51,477 bases of DNA from Thermoleophilia bacterium. GTDB taxonomy: Bacteria > Actinomycetota > Thermoleophilia > Gaiellales > F1-60-MAGs149. The translations under genes were made by a program, and so were the position numbers. The notes under the pieces are model-generated. The model did no database searches. It was not told the DNA's origin and was given only the letters and a program-made list of their open reading frames with translations. The stretch covers positions 1 through 51,477 of the forward strand of contig SHUX01000003.1 of assembly GCA_009694475.1 (NCBI GenBank). Direction: 5' to 3'. Below, piece after piece: positions 1 to 10,747 of the stretch (the stretch's first letter is position 1; each line of letters begins with the position of its first letter).

Positions 1-612
1 CGTGACGATCTCGTGCGCGCCAAGCTGTGTCAGATACTCGGCCAGCTCTGGACGGCCAGTACTGGCCGCCACGGTATAGCCATTGCGCGACAACAGAGCG
101 ATCGCGACGGAGCCAACACCACCGGCGCCACCCGTAATCAACACGGGCTTATCACCACCCGGCTTGAGTCCCTGCTGCTCGAGCGCCATCAGCGCGAACA
201 TCGATGTCAGGCCAGCGGTGCCGACGGCCATCGCCTGGCGCGTCGTTATAGCCTCCGGTACCTGCACGAGCCAGTCGGCCCGAACGCGAGCGCGCTCGGC
301 AAATCCGCCCCAATAGCGTTCACCCATATGCCAGCCGGTCACGACGACCCGGTCGCCAACGGCGTAGCGATTATCGGTCGACGCCTCAACAACACCGGCC
401 AAGTCGATACCAGGAATGTGCGGAAACTTGCGCGCCAGACGCCCCTTGTTGCCGTCAACGACGAGGCCATCTTTGTAGTTAAGCGTCGAGTGCTCGATCC
501 GCACATCGACCTCGCCTTCGGGCAAGTCGGCGGCGGGCACGTCTTCGATCGCGGCGGCCACCTTGCCGTCCTCGGTCTCGCGCATCATCAGTGCTTTAAA
601 GGCGTCAGCCAT
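1..612 (-). CDS. acuI: YhdH/AcuI-type zinc-free MDR oxidoreductase, partial (3' end outside window)
   Basis: Translating the minus strand from ATG at 612 gives 204 codons with no stop before the window edge, so the C-terminus is missing; the family is about 325-330 residues. The ORF track misses this gene because it is open-ended; the plus ORF at 13-783 is its shadow. Visible family marks are HSTLNYKDGLVV near residue 50, HIPGIDLAGVV, GWHMGERYWGGFAERA, GTAGLTSMFALMALE and the NADPH-binding loop LITGGAGGVGS. These match YhdH/AcuI acrylyl-CoA reductases (quinone oxidoreductase-like, NADPH-dependent). A GGGAG about 10 nt upstream could be the ribosome site. It lies downstream of nrdJ but is separated from it by a strong terminator. 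Confidence 0.9.
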   Translation of the reverse strand, partial: MADAFKALMMRETEDGKVAAAIEDVPAADLPEGEVDVRIEHSTLNYKDGLVVDGNKGRLARKFPHIPGIDLAGVVEASTDNRYAVGDRVVVTGWHMGERYWGGFAERARVRADWLVQVPEAITTRQAMAVGTAGLTSMFALMALEQQGLKPGGDKPVLITGGAGGVGSVAIALLSRNGYTVAASTGRPELAEYLTQLGAHEIVT

Positions 613-695
613 GTCTCGTTAGCTCCCAGTCGGTCTCGGTTGGAAGCCTACGTGCTGCGCTCACACGATGGCGCACGCGGTGACGTCCAGAGAAA

Positions 696-729
696 CGCAG
701 AAGGGGCGCCTGTGGGCGCCCCTTCTGCG
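696..729 (-). terminator. Rho-independent terminator of nrdJ
   Basis: A perfect 15-bp inverted repeat (CGCAGAAGGGGCGCC and its complement) with a 4-nt loop begins 22 nt after the nrdJ stop. On the minus strand it is followed by TTTCTCT. Position, stem and T-rich tail fit an intrinsic terminator that isolates nrdJ from the reductase gene. Confidence 0.88.
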
Positions 730-751
730 AACCACAACTTCGCTCTGCGTG

Positions 752-4297
<3,546 letters not shown>

Positions 4298-4312
4298 CGT
4301 GTTCCTCCTGCT

Positions 4313-4361
4313 CCACCCCGCGGTGGCATGTACGAAATCTTAGTACCCGCTGACTCGCGGG
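4313..4361 (-). other. Structured leader of nrdJ (three small hairpins)
   Basis: Going upstream from the nrdJ Shine-Dalgarno there are CCACC-N4-GGTGG (4313-4326), GTAC-N9-GTAC (4330-4346) and CCCGC-N6-GCGGG (4346-4361). I looked for a cobalamin riboswitch (B12 box) and an NrdR box here and could not match either. The remaining 4362-4443 holds another inverted repeat, CAGACC/GGTCTG around CGACGTCG, and the antiporter promoter. Confidence 0.4.
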
Positions 4362-4431
4362 GGACGACAAACTTAGCGCCCCCATCGGACAGACCCCCCG
4401 ACGTCGCGGTCTGTAACGGGATTGCTGCCAC

Positions 4432-4437
4432 TACACT
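4432..4437 (+). promoter_or_regulatory. -10 box of leaderless antiporter promoter
   Basis: TACACT lies exactly 6 nt before the GTG start at 4444, so transcription should begin at or next to the start codon. No Shine-Dalgarno is present. The same layout recurs at several other genes in the window. Confidence 0.55.
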
Positions 4438-4443
4438 AACGCA

Positions 4444-5691
4444 GTGGACGTTGAGGAAACCCTCCGCACGATCGGTATTGTGCTCGCTGTCGGTCTGATC
4501 GCCTTTCCGATCGCACGTCTCTTGCGCCTGCCGAGCATGGTCGTTCTGGTCGCCGCCGGTATCGTGGTTGGTCCGCAACTGTTCGACATCGTCCGCGTGC
4601 CGATCGATGCGCCAGGCCCCTCCCTGCTCTTCTCGATCGGCGTGGCCCTGATCCTTTTTCACGGTGGAATGGGTATCTCGATACGCGTGATTTCGAAGAC
4701 CGCGATTGGGTTGCTCCTCCTCTCGATCCCTGGTGTCGCCATTACCGCCGCGATCACAGGTCTCGCAATTCAACCGCTGTTCGCTGTCACCTGGCCGATC
4801 GCCCTGATGGCCGGCGCCGCGTTGGCAGCAACCGATCCCGCAATCCTCGTGCCTCTGTTCGAGCGCCTTGGCCTCCGCCCGCGCGTGGCTCAGACGGTTA
4901 TCGCCGAGAGCGCAATCAACGACCCAATGGGCACGATCCTGACTCTAACGCTGTCCGCAATTGTGGTGGCTGGCGGCATGACGAACAGCGCCCTGTCAAC
5001 CAACGGACCGCTGGTGGAGTTTGCGCAGAGCATCGGCGTCGGCTTGGTAATCGGCGTCGTCGGAGGCGTGGTGATCGCCTTCCTCTTGTCGAACCATCGA
5101 CTGGGCGTGCTCCGCGAGTCGGCGGGCGCGACCCTGTTGGCCATGGTCGCGCTGGCCTACGCCACGAGTGAGGCGACCGGCGGATCGCCGTACCTAGCGG
5201 CCTTCGTCGCTGGCCTGATCGTTGGCAACAAAGAATTGCTGCGCATTGCCCACAACCGCGTGCAGGAGGAGGCGCTCGACACGTACGTCAGACAGACCGT
5301 CGACATCGTGGTGCTCGCAATCTTCGTCGTTCTCGGTCTCAATCTTGATGTGGGTGCGCTGGTCGACAACCTCTGGGCTGGACTGGCAGTGATGGTCGTC
5401 TTTATCTTTGTCGCCCGACCCATCACCGTCGCGATCTGCCTCGGCCTCGACCGTCGTGCCAACTGGACGCGGCAAGAGGCGGTCTTCGTTGTCTGGTGTC
5501 GAGAGACTGGCGTTGTCCCTGTCGCAATCGCCAGCATGCTGCTCGCCCAGCACGTACCCGGCGCGCCACTGGTCGCCACGCTCGTGACCTTTGCCGTCGT
5601 CACGACATTACTTTTGCAGGCGACCACCGCTGGCTGGCTGGCACGTCGTCTCGGGCTACTCGAGACCAAACCGCTCAACGCTGATCGCTAG
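4444..5691 (+). CDS. Cation:proton antiporter, CPA1 type
   Basis: This 415-residue, almost wholly hydrophobic protein has about 12 membrane segments. Typical marks are AAGIVVGPQLFD, ILFHGGMGI, ALAATDPAILVPLFERLG (unwound TM4 with TDP) and AESAINDPMG. The Asn-Asp pair is the feature of electroneutral CPA1 exchangers, as opposed to the Asp-Asp of electrogenic CPA2. It probably exchanges Na+ or K+ for H+ across the cytoplasmic membrane; ion choice cannot be read from sequence. No cytoplasmic regulatory domain follows the membrane part. The GTG start is supported by the leaderless promoter. Its TAG stop overlaps the minus-strand TAG of the next fragment in CTAG. Confidence 0.88.
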   Translation: MDVEETLRTIGIVLAVGLIAFPIARLLRLPSMVVLVAAGIVVGPQLFDIVRVPIDAPGPSLLFSIGVALILFHGGMGISIRVISKTAIGLLLLSIPGVAITAAITGLAIQPLFAVTWPIALMAGAALAATDPAILVPLFERLGLRPRVAQTVIAESAINDPMGTILTLTLSAIVVAGGMTNSALSTNGPLVEFAQSIGVGLVIGVVGGVVIAFLLSNHRLGVLRESAGATLLAMVALAYATSEATGGSPYLAAFVAGLIVGNKELLRIAHNRVQEEALDTYVRQTVDIVVLAIFVVLGLNLDVGALVDNLWAGLAVMVVFIFVARPITVAICLGLDRRANWTRQEAVFVVWCRETGVVPVAIASMLLAQHVPGAPLVATLVTFAVVTTLLLQATTAGWLARRLGLLETKPLNADR

Positions 5692-5867
5692 AGCGTGACT
5701 TTGACGCGTTGAGACTGGATCTGCGGATCTTCTGTGTTGTCGTTTGATACGAACACGGCGCGGAGAATGTATGTCGTGCCAGCCTTGAGCATGCCCTTTA
5801 TGGTCCAGGAGTACGTACCAGCATCGCCCCAACCCACACCAACCGGCGGCTCGGTCGTCCACTGCAC
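5688..5867 (-). pseudogene. Orphan Ig/FnIII-like C-terminal fragment
   Basis: The minus frame between the antiporter stop and the dehydrogenase stop reads like the end of a beta-sandwich domain (EPPVGVGWGDAGTYSWTIKG, then a strand ending SQRVKVTL). It has no Shine-Dalgarno or convincing start: the frame runs into the 3' end of the dehydrogenase gene, and the first usable codon is GTG at 5867. I read it as the surviving 3' end of a larger secreted protein gene. A real 59-residue protein is possible but less likely. Confidence 0.4.
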
Positions 5868-5886
5868 GATCGCGTTGTGGGAGCAG

Positions 5887-6822
5887 TTACTCGGCCGCGA
5901 GCGTCTGCAGCACGACACCCGCGCAATGAGCAATCAGAGCCGCCTCGGCGCCCGGCGTGGCATCCGCGATGTGCGGCGTCAGTACAACGTTCTGCAGTTC
6001 GCGCAGTGCGACCGGTACGCGCGGCTCATCACTAAAGACATCGAGCCCCGCACCACTAATACGTCGTTCGGCTAGGGCGTCGATCAGGGCGTCTTGATCG
6101 ATCACGCCTCCGCGCGCGGTGTTGATCACCACCGCCTCTGGGCGCAGGAGCCCAATCCGTTCACGCGTCAGGAGCCCACGCGTCTCGTCGGTCAGTGGGC
6201 AGTGCAGGCTGATCACATCGGCCCAGCCAAGGAGGTCGTCGAGGTCGCTGTGCTCGATGCGAAGATCGGCTTCACGCTCGGGCGTCAGACGCCGTGGTGT
6301 TGCGTAGCGCACGTCCATCGCAAACCCGTGTGCGCGTCGCACGAAGGCTTGCCCGATCGATCCGAGCCCGATCACACCGAGCCGCTTGCCGGAGATGTCG
6401 CCCGCCATCAAGGGCAGGTAGTTGTCGGTCTCCCAATCGCCGCGACGCACGAGTGCGTCGTTCTCGACGATGCGGTGTGTGACGGCGAGCAGGAGCGCCA
6501 TCGCGTGGTCGGCAACGGCCTCGGCATTGGCGCCGATCGGCCAGGCGAAGGCAACGCCTCGACGCTTTAGACATTCGAGGTCGATGCCGTCGACACCGAC
6601 ACCAAAGTTGACGACGCACCGCAGCGCCGGCATGTGGTCGAGCAGGTCGTCGTCGATCTGCTCGCCAAACGTCCAGATCCCCCACGTTCGTTCGAGATCC
6701 TCTGGCGACGTCGGTGGCAAGACGGGACCATCGAGGAAGCGCACGTCACAGCGCTCGAGCACCTCGTCCATCAGGCCGCCGGCCAGGCGGTAGCGGACCA
6801 GTAGCAGTGGCTTAGGCGACAT
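5887..6822 (-). CDS. D-isomer-specific 2-hydroxyacid dehydrogenase
   Basis: NAD-dependent oxidoreductase of about 311 residues. Its Rossmann loop is GVIGLGSIGQAF, followed by SLHCPLTDET, the catalytic Arg in NTARGGVIDQDAL, the Glu region in LDVFSDEPRVP and the catalytic His in LTPHIADAT. The ORF track starts at 6951, but that would overlap the upstream kinase by 140 nt. ATG at 6822 (MSPKPLLL) overlaps the kinase end by only 11 nt and follows GAGAG, so I use it. Substrate is not clear from sequence; glyoxylate/hydroxypyruvate or a related 2-oxoacid is usual in the family. It is probably co-transcribed with the kinase. Confidence 0.9.
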   Translation of the reverse strand: MSPKPLLLVRYRLAGGLMDEVLERCDVRFLDGPVLPPTSPEDLERTWGIWTFGEQIDDDLLDHMPALRCVVNFGVGVDGIDLECLKRRGVAFAWPIGANAEAVADHAMALLLAVTHRIVENDALVRRGDWETDNYLPLMAGDISGKRLGVIGLGSIGQAFVRRAHGFAMDVRYATPRRLTPEREADLRIEHSDLDDLLGWADVISLHCPLTDETRGLLTRERIGLLRPEAVVINTARGGVIDQDALIDALAERRISGAGLDVFSDEPRVPVALRELQNVVLTPHIADATPGAEAALIAHCAGVVLQTLAAE

Positions 6823-7732
6823 CACTCTCGATATCCGCGACGAGGCGATCAAAATCGGGTCCGTCAAATTCGAGCGTGGCGCGATCATGCTTGTCCATCT
6901 GCCACTCCCAAAAATCAAAGTCGATGTCGGAGAGGTTGTGCTGGATGACACCCCACAGCGTCCAACCGTATTTCGACATCAGTCCCCACATGCGGGCGCG
7001 AGCGATCTTGGCGGCTGTCGCCTCGCCCCAATAGGCCGCGACGAGTCGTTCGAGTTGCGTCAGAGAGAGGTCGGATTCGCTCCAGACATTGCCGAGCTCG
7101 AACGACGCCTCGTTCATCCCGGAGTACTCCCAGTCGATCAGGCGGAAGCGCGTGCCATCCCAGAGGAAGTTCTCGGCCAGCAGGTCGTTGTTACAGGGCA
7201 CGAGCGCCTCGGGGTTGAGTCGCATTGCCTGCTCCAGGCGGCGCACCTTGGGCTCGAACTCGTCGTAGCGGTCGGGCAGCGCGAAGCCACGCTGTCTACA
7301 GACCTCGCGGTAGCCACGCTGGATGGCGAACATGTCGAAGGGGTCGCGAAACACGGGACCTGCATGCAGCGTGCGAATCGCAGCGGCCGCATCGTCGAGC
7401 CGGTCTCCACGCTGCATCGTCTCGCGGGACATCGTCTCGGTGTCCTCGAGGAACTCCAGCACGAGCATGCTGTTTTCTGGCTGGTACTCGATCACGCCCG
7501 CGCCGACTCCCGATGCAGCCGCTGCGACCGAGTTGATGTGCTCGTTATCACGATCAATTGCCAGCAGACCGGTGTCGGGGTCAGAAATCCGCACAACGAA
7601 CGACCCAACGCCACTATCGACCTTGAAGTTGTGGTTGGTCAGGCCGCCGGCGAGCAATGTCACCGTGCGAGGGCCGCGCAACGCCGCCACGCCGTCGAAG
7701 AGTTCTGCCAGCCGAGTATTGTCGAGTTCCAT
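6812..7732 (-). CDS. Choline/ethanolamine-kinase-like phosphotransferase
   Basis: A 306-residue member of the aminoglycoside phosphotransferase/choline kinase fold. The nucleotide loop is AGGLTNHNFKV, the Brenner motif CNNDLLAENFLW (normally CHNDL, so the His is Asn here), and the metal-binding motif RLIDWEYSGMNEASFELGNV. The YSG..N signature is that of choline kinases of the LicA group rather than antibiotic kinases. It should phosphorylate a small amino alcohol or related sugar-like substrate. GGGAG precedes ATG at 7732 and lies in one arm of a 6-bp inverted repeat (7739-7757), so translation might be tuned. It is divergent from the SEC-C gene. Confidence 0.82.
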   Translation of the reverse strand: MELDNTRLAELFDGVAALRGPRTVTLLAGGLTNHNFKVDSGVGSFVVRISDPDTGLLAIDRDNEHINSVAAAASGVGAGVIEYQPENSMLVLEFLEDTETMSRETMQRGDRLDDAAAAIRTLHAGPVFRDPFDMFAIQRGYREVCRQRGFALPDRYDEFEPKVRRLEQAMRLNPEALVPCNNDLLAENFLWDGTRFRLIDWEYSGMNEASFELGNVWSESDLSLTQLERLVAAYWGEATAAKIARARMWGLMSKYGWTLWGVIQHNLSDIDFDFWEWQMDKHDRATLEFDGPDFDRLVADIESDVA

Positions 7733-7772
7733 CCCGTTCTCCCGCTCGGATCGGGAGCGTAACCGACGACGC

Positions 7773-7778
7773 TAGTCT
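7773..7778 (+). promoter_or_regulatory. -10 box of leaderless SEC-C gene promoter
   Basis: TAGTCT is followed by 6 nt and then ATG at 7785. There is no ribosome-binding site. The spacing equals that at the antiporter, thrS and bolA. Confidence 0.5.
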
Positions 7779-7784
7779 GCAGTG

Positions 7785-8267
7785 ATGGAGCTCGGCTGGA
7801 GGCACTGGTTGCCCACGCCCCTCGTGGGCATCCTCGAGACGCTCGCTGCGTCCGACACGCGTCGCCGCAAGGCCTTCGCTGCTCTGACAGATGCACAAGA
7901 CCACTTTGCACTGATGGAATGGGAGCGGTTTCGGCTCGTCGCACCTTCCCGCGTCGATGTGCCTGCACTCCCATCCGATCTCGATGCCGAGCAGGCAATC
8001 GCTCTGCTGGAGGGCCTTGGCCTCGTCGCAGGCGATCCACCTCGGGCCGTTGCCAACCCCGATCCAGTCGAGACCGTACTGACGCTGGACAATGACGACG
8101 TCCGCGAACTCGAACGGTTGCGTTCGGCAACGGAGGTCGGTGCCATCAGCACACCGACAGAGGCGCTACCGAATCTTGGCGCGCAATTTGGTGGCGCCAA
8201 GGTCGGCCGTAACGATCCCTGTCCGTGTGGCTCTGGTCGTAAGTTCAAAAAATGTCACGGGGCATAG
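7785..8267 (+). CDS. SEC-C motif protein of unknown function
   Basis: A soluble protein of 160 residues with no recognised fold over the first 135. It ends in [20 protein letters not shown], the zinc-binding SEC-C motif found at the C-terminus of SecA and in many small proteins. The motif may mediate contact with SecB-like partners or ribosomes, but no role can be assigned here. The track starts at GTG 7782; ATG 7785 is preferred because of the leaderless promoter spacing. It stands alone, divergent from the kinase and convergent with the NlpC/P60 gene. Confidence 0.8.
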   Translation: MELGWRHWLPTPLVGILETLAASDTRRRKAFAALTDAQDHFALMEWERFRLVAPSRVDVPALPSDLDAEQAIALLEGLGLVAGDPPRAVANPDPVETVLTLDNDDVRELERLRSATEVGAISTPTEALPNLGAQFGGAKVGRNDPCPCGSGRKFKKCHGA

Positions 8268-8289
8268 ACCCCCACTCGATCGAGGGGGC
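8268..8289. terminator. Bidirectional terminator hairpin between convergent genes
   Basis: The 26-bp gap between the SEC-C stop and the NlpC/P60 stop holds CCCCCACTCGATCGAGGGGG, a palindrome around CTCGATCGAG with one mismatch in the stem. It fits a shared terminator, though T-tails are weak. Confidence 0.5.
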
Positions 8290-8293
8290 GCGC

Positions 8294-9370
8294 TTAGCCC
8301 AGGACGCGCTTGCCGAAGGCGAAGTTGTCTTTGTAATAGCCCGTGTCCCAACGAGCCAAGGCGATACCTTGCCCGGACGACTGAATGAACAGCTGCGGCG
8401 AGATCGTCATGCCGGTATGACCAATGCTGCCCGACGGCGCGTTGACGCCACCGCGACCGAACAGCATCACGTCACCTGGCAGCATCTGCTCTGCAGTTAG
8501 GCGCTGCGCAGCCGGGGTCTTACCGGCCATCTCGTACGTGGTGCGGCCGCCGAGCGCCTTGGCCACGGTGGTTGGCGAGGTCGGGTCGAGGGCCAACACG
8601 CGCCACAAGAAGCCCGAGCAATCGAATCCGCCAGCCGTGTTGAATCCGAACAGGATCTGCGGCTTCTCAGACGTGCCACCCCAGATGTAGGGCATACCAA
8701 TAAAGTCGAAGGCGCGCTGTACGGCGTCGTGCTGCGGGCCAGCCGTGACCGGCAGGGTCGCAAGCAATTCGACGGTGTCGATCGCGCCCTGCTTCTCCCA
8801 GCCACCCCACTTCAAGACCTGGGCTGTGCTCCAAATCGCGTCACCACGCGAGGCCTGCTCGTACCAGGCGTGTTCCTTGCTGTCGTCGGCCTGGTCGAGG
8901 TTCGTGCGCAACCGTAGAAGCCGAGCGACGATTTCGTACCCGACACCCGGCCGCGCCACGTAGCCAGCAGCGGTAATCAACTCCTCCGCGCGCACCGCGG
9001 TCGCGTCGAGACCAGCGGCCGAAACGAACGCGGCGTCAACATCACCCATCGTGACCGTCTGTCCGGCAGCGATCTGGCGTACCTTCTTGGCGTTGTTCGG
9101 GAAGGCCACCGCTACGAATGCCGCCAACGACGGCCCGTCGAGCGCGTCATCAGGTGCGATCGTGTCGCGCGTCACACCAGGGAAGGCTCCGGTCGAGAGC
9201 ACGGTCACGATCGAACTACTCACCCAACTGCGTACGGCCGGCGCCAGCACAACTGCGGCAGCAGGCCTTTTCTTCTTTTTCTTCTTTTGCTTCGCATCGG
9301 CAACCCCCGTCGTGGCAACGAGAGCCATCAACAGAAGGGCGACGATTTTGGTGATGCGGGTGTAAGTCAT
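8294..9370 (-). CDS. Secreted NlpC/P60 family cell-wall peptidase
   Basis: A 358-residue exported protein. Residues 1-26 form a Sec signal peptide (KIVALLLMALVATTGVADA), followed by a striking run of lysines. The C-terminal catalytic domain starts near 215: MPYIWGGTS, Cys251 in GFDCSGF, GDVMLF and His318 in IGHTGM. Such enzymes cut peptide stems of peptidoglycan, often the gamma-D-Glu-meso-DAP bond. The region 45-210 has no fold I can name; it may be repeat-like cell-wall binding. It is preceded by 298 bp of AT-richer sequence with a promoter and overlapping inverted repeats. Confidence 0.9.
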   Translation of the reverse strand: MTYTRITKIVALLLMALVATTGVADAKQKKKKKKRPAAAVVLAPAVRSWVSSSIVTVLSTGAFPGVTRDTIAPDDALDGPSLAAFVAVAFPNNAKKVRQIAAGQTVTMGDVDAAFVSAAGLDATAVRAEELITAAGYVARPGVGYEIVARLLRLRTNLDQADDSKEHAWYEQASRGDAIWSTAQVLKWGGWEKQGAIDTVELLATLPVTAGPQHDAVQRAFDFIGMPYIWGGTSEKPQILFGFNTAGGFDCSGFLWRVLALDPTSPTTVAKALGGRTTYEMAGKTPAAQRLTAEQMLPGDVMLFGRGGVNAPSGSIGHTGMTISPQLFIQSSGQGIALARWDTGYYKDNFAFGKRVLG

Positions 9371-9404
9371 TGCTCCACTCGACCGTTAGGGGTCTATCCG
9401 TCAT

Positions 9405-9465
9405 CCTGAGTCTTTGCATCTCAGGTACGGATCGAGACTCTATGCAAACCCCAGTCTACACGCAA
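9405..9465 (-). promoter_or_regulatory. Promoter and overlapping inverted repeats upstream of NlpC/P60 gene
   Basis: A promoter is visible as TTGCGT (9465-9460), a 17-bp spacer and TAGAGT (9442-9437). Three perfect inverted repeats are packed into the same 44 bp: TTTGCAT/ATGCAAA (9413-9419 with 9442-9448), GAGTCT/AGACTC (9408-9413 with 9435-9440) and CCTGAG/CTCAGG (9405-9410 with 9420-9425). Their arms interleave, so they cannot all pair at once. From the predicted start only the last one lies wholly in the RNA; the others straddle the -10 and could be operators. A ydaO (c-di-AMP) riboswitch consensus was sought and not found. Confidence 0.5.
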
Positions 9466-9600
9466 GCTCGTAGGCGTTGCGTTTTTGTAAAACCCTCCAG
9501 TTACACTTTAGGCACTCACCAGTTTTTGGCTCTAAATAGGGAAATAATTGCGAAATTTTGCGTGTAACGGATGCGTTACGACGGCGCCGATTCCGGCCAA

Positions 9601-9640
9601 AACCCTCAACCTAAGCAGTAGGTATGTCAGATTTAGGGTT
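9601..9640 (-). terminator. Possible terminator after hisA
   Basis: On the minus strand, 28 nt past the hisA stop, AACCCTAA and TTAGG...AGGGTT flank about 20 nt and are followed by TTTT. The stem is interrupted, so this is weak. The rest of 9466-9600 holds GTAACG-N4-CGTTAC and ACGCAA-N11-TTGCGT repeats and no ORF. Confidence 0.3.
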
Positions 9641-9668
9641 ACTCTAGACTCTCTGTGCTACCTGAGAG

Positions 9669-10424
9669 TTAGCGGCTCGCTGCAAGCAGCGCGGCAAGTT
9701 GCGTGGGATCGTCCAGTAGTGCCCGACCGACCACGGCACCGACGCAACCGAGTGCACGCGTCGCCTGCACGTCGACGGCCGTCGTAACTCCCCCAGCGGC
9801 GATCACGCCGCAGGCTCCCCCAACGGTGTCGATCACGGCCTGCAGGAGTTCCAGGTCTGGACCACCGAGCGACCCATCGCGATCGATACCCGTCACCAGA
9901 AGCGTCTTGACTCCCTGTCCGGCGAGCCTGGCTGCAGCCTCGGCCACCCCGACACCAGCGTCCTCGACCCAGCCACCGATGCGAACCATGCCACCACGAC
10001 TATCGAGTGCCACGGCAATTTGCTCGTCATACTCGCTCAGTAGCTCTGCCAGCTTCTCGGGATCACGGAAAGCGAGAGTTCCAAGCAGAACACGATCGAC
10101 GCCCTGCTCGAGCAGGTTGCCGATGGCGGCAGGCGTCCGCAGGCCACCACCAACCTGGAGCAGGCTGCCAGCTGGTCGGTTGCGGGCCGCCTGCGCAATG
10201 ATCGACGTGTTGGGCTCAGCCGGAACGCCAGTGCGAGCTGCGTCGAGATCGATCACGTGCAGCGCCAAAGCGCCTGCCGCCCAAATTGCCTCGATACGAC
10301 CGAGCGCGTCGTCATCATCGCTTGTCAGCAGGGCGGAGAAGTCTCCTTGGGCGAGGCGTACGGCCTTACCGTCGATTAGATCGATGGCCGGATAGAGCAG
10401 AAAGGAATTGCGAAGATTACTCAT
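9669..10424 (-). CDS. hisA: ProFAR isomerase (HisA)
   Basis: A (beta/alpha)8-barrel enzyme of 251 residues that isomerises ProFAR to PRFAR in histidine synthesis. It begins LYPAIDLIDGKAVRLAQGDF (catalytic Asp in AIDL), with VGGGLRT, LLVTGIDRDGSLGGPDLEL (second catalytic Asp) and VIAAGGVTT as phosphate-binding loops. I find no second-substrate evidence for a PriA function, since trp genes are not in the window and cannot be excluded elsewhere. It is transcribed away from the other his genes across a 20-bp divergent spacer. Confidence 0.95.
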   Translation of the reverse strand: MSNLRNSFLLYPAIDLIDGKAVRLAQGDFSALLTSDDDDALGRIEAIWAAGALALHVIDLDAARTGVPAEPNTSIIAQAARNRPAGSLLQVGGGLRTPAAIGNLLEQGVDRVLLGTLAFRDPEKLAELLSEYDEQIAVALDSRGGMVRIGGWVEDAGVGVAEAAARLAGQGVKTLLVTGIDRDGSLGGPDLELLQAVIDTVGGACGVIAAGGVTTAVDVQATRALGCVGAVVGRALLDDPTQLAALLAASR

Positions 10425-10426
10425 TG

Positions 10427-10442
10427 TGCTAACATGCTAACA
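10427..10442. promoter_or_regulatory. Tandem 8-bp operator-like repeat between hisA and TrpR-like gene
   Basis: TGCTAACA is repeated twice without a gap in the 20 bp between the divergent starts. TAACAT (10430-10435) can serve as -10 for the plus gene and TAGCAT (10439-10434) as -10 for hisA, each 9 nt from its start codon. An 8-bp tandem period is the geometry of the E. coli trp operator. The likely binder is the TrpR-like product next door (inference). Confidence 0.5.
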
Positions 10443-10444
10443 CG

Positions 10445-10747
10445 ATGAGACAAACAGACAGCTCCCTCTGGCGCACACCTGCCGTAGAACAGCTCGCCAC
10501 CGCCCTTGTAGAAATCGATGATCAGGAGTTGATGCTGGCCTTCCTCCGCGATGTATGTTCGTTCAACGAGCTCGCGACGCTCGCTCAAAGACTCGAGGTC
10601 GCGCGGCTTGTCGACGCCGGCGCCTCCTATTCGGAGATTGCCCGCGAGCTTGGAGCCTCCACCGCCACCGTCACACGCGTCGCTCAGTGGCTGAGGCATG
10701 GTGAGGGCGGATATCGCGTCGTCCTCGATCGAGCCAAAGCCAAATGA
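10445..10747 (+). CDS. TrpR-like (YerC/YecD family) transcriptional regulator
   Basis: A 100-residue all-helical protein: LRDVCSFNELATLAQRLEVARLVDAG is the TrpR dimer core, and YSEIARELGASTATVTRVAQWLRHG is the helix-turn-helix. The length and ending match the YerC/YecD branch of the TrpR superfamily. It is the first gene of the plus-strand his operon and overlaps hisG by ATGA. It faces hisA over a tandem repeat, so it most likely represses both his units in response to histidine or a related ligand. The ligand is inferred from position only. Confidence 0.85.
   Translation: MRQTDSSLWRTPAVEQLATALVEIDDQELMLAFLRDVCSFNELATLAQRLEVARLVDAGASYSEIARELGASTATVTRVAQWLRHGEGGYRVVLDRAKAK

Noticed and set aside
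4298-4443. Cobalamin riboswitch or NrdR box upstream of nrdJ
   Set aside because: No B12-box sequence and no ACACWATATATWGTGT-like repeat could be matched; only generic hairpins are present.
9371-9668. ydaO/c-di-AMP riboswitch upstream of the NlpC/P60 gene
   Set aside because: None of the conserved ydaO sequence blocks could be found, and the mapped promoter leaves only about 60 nt of leader.
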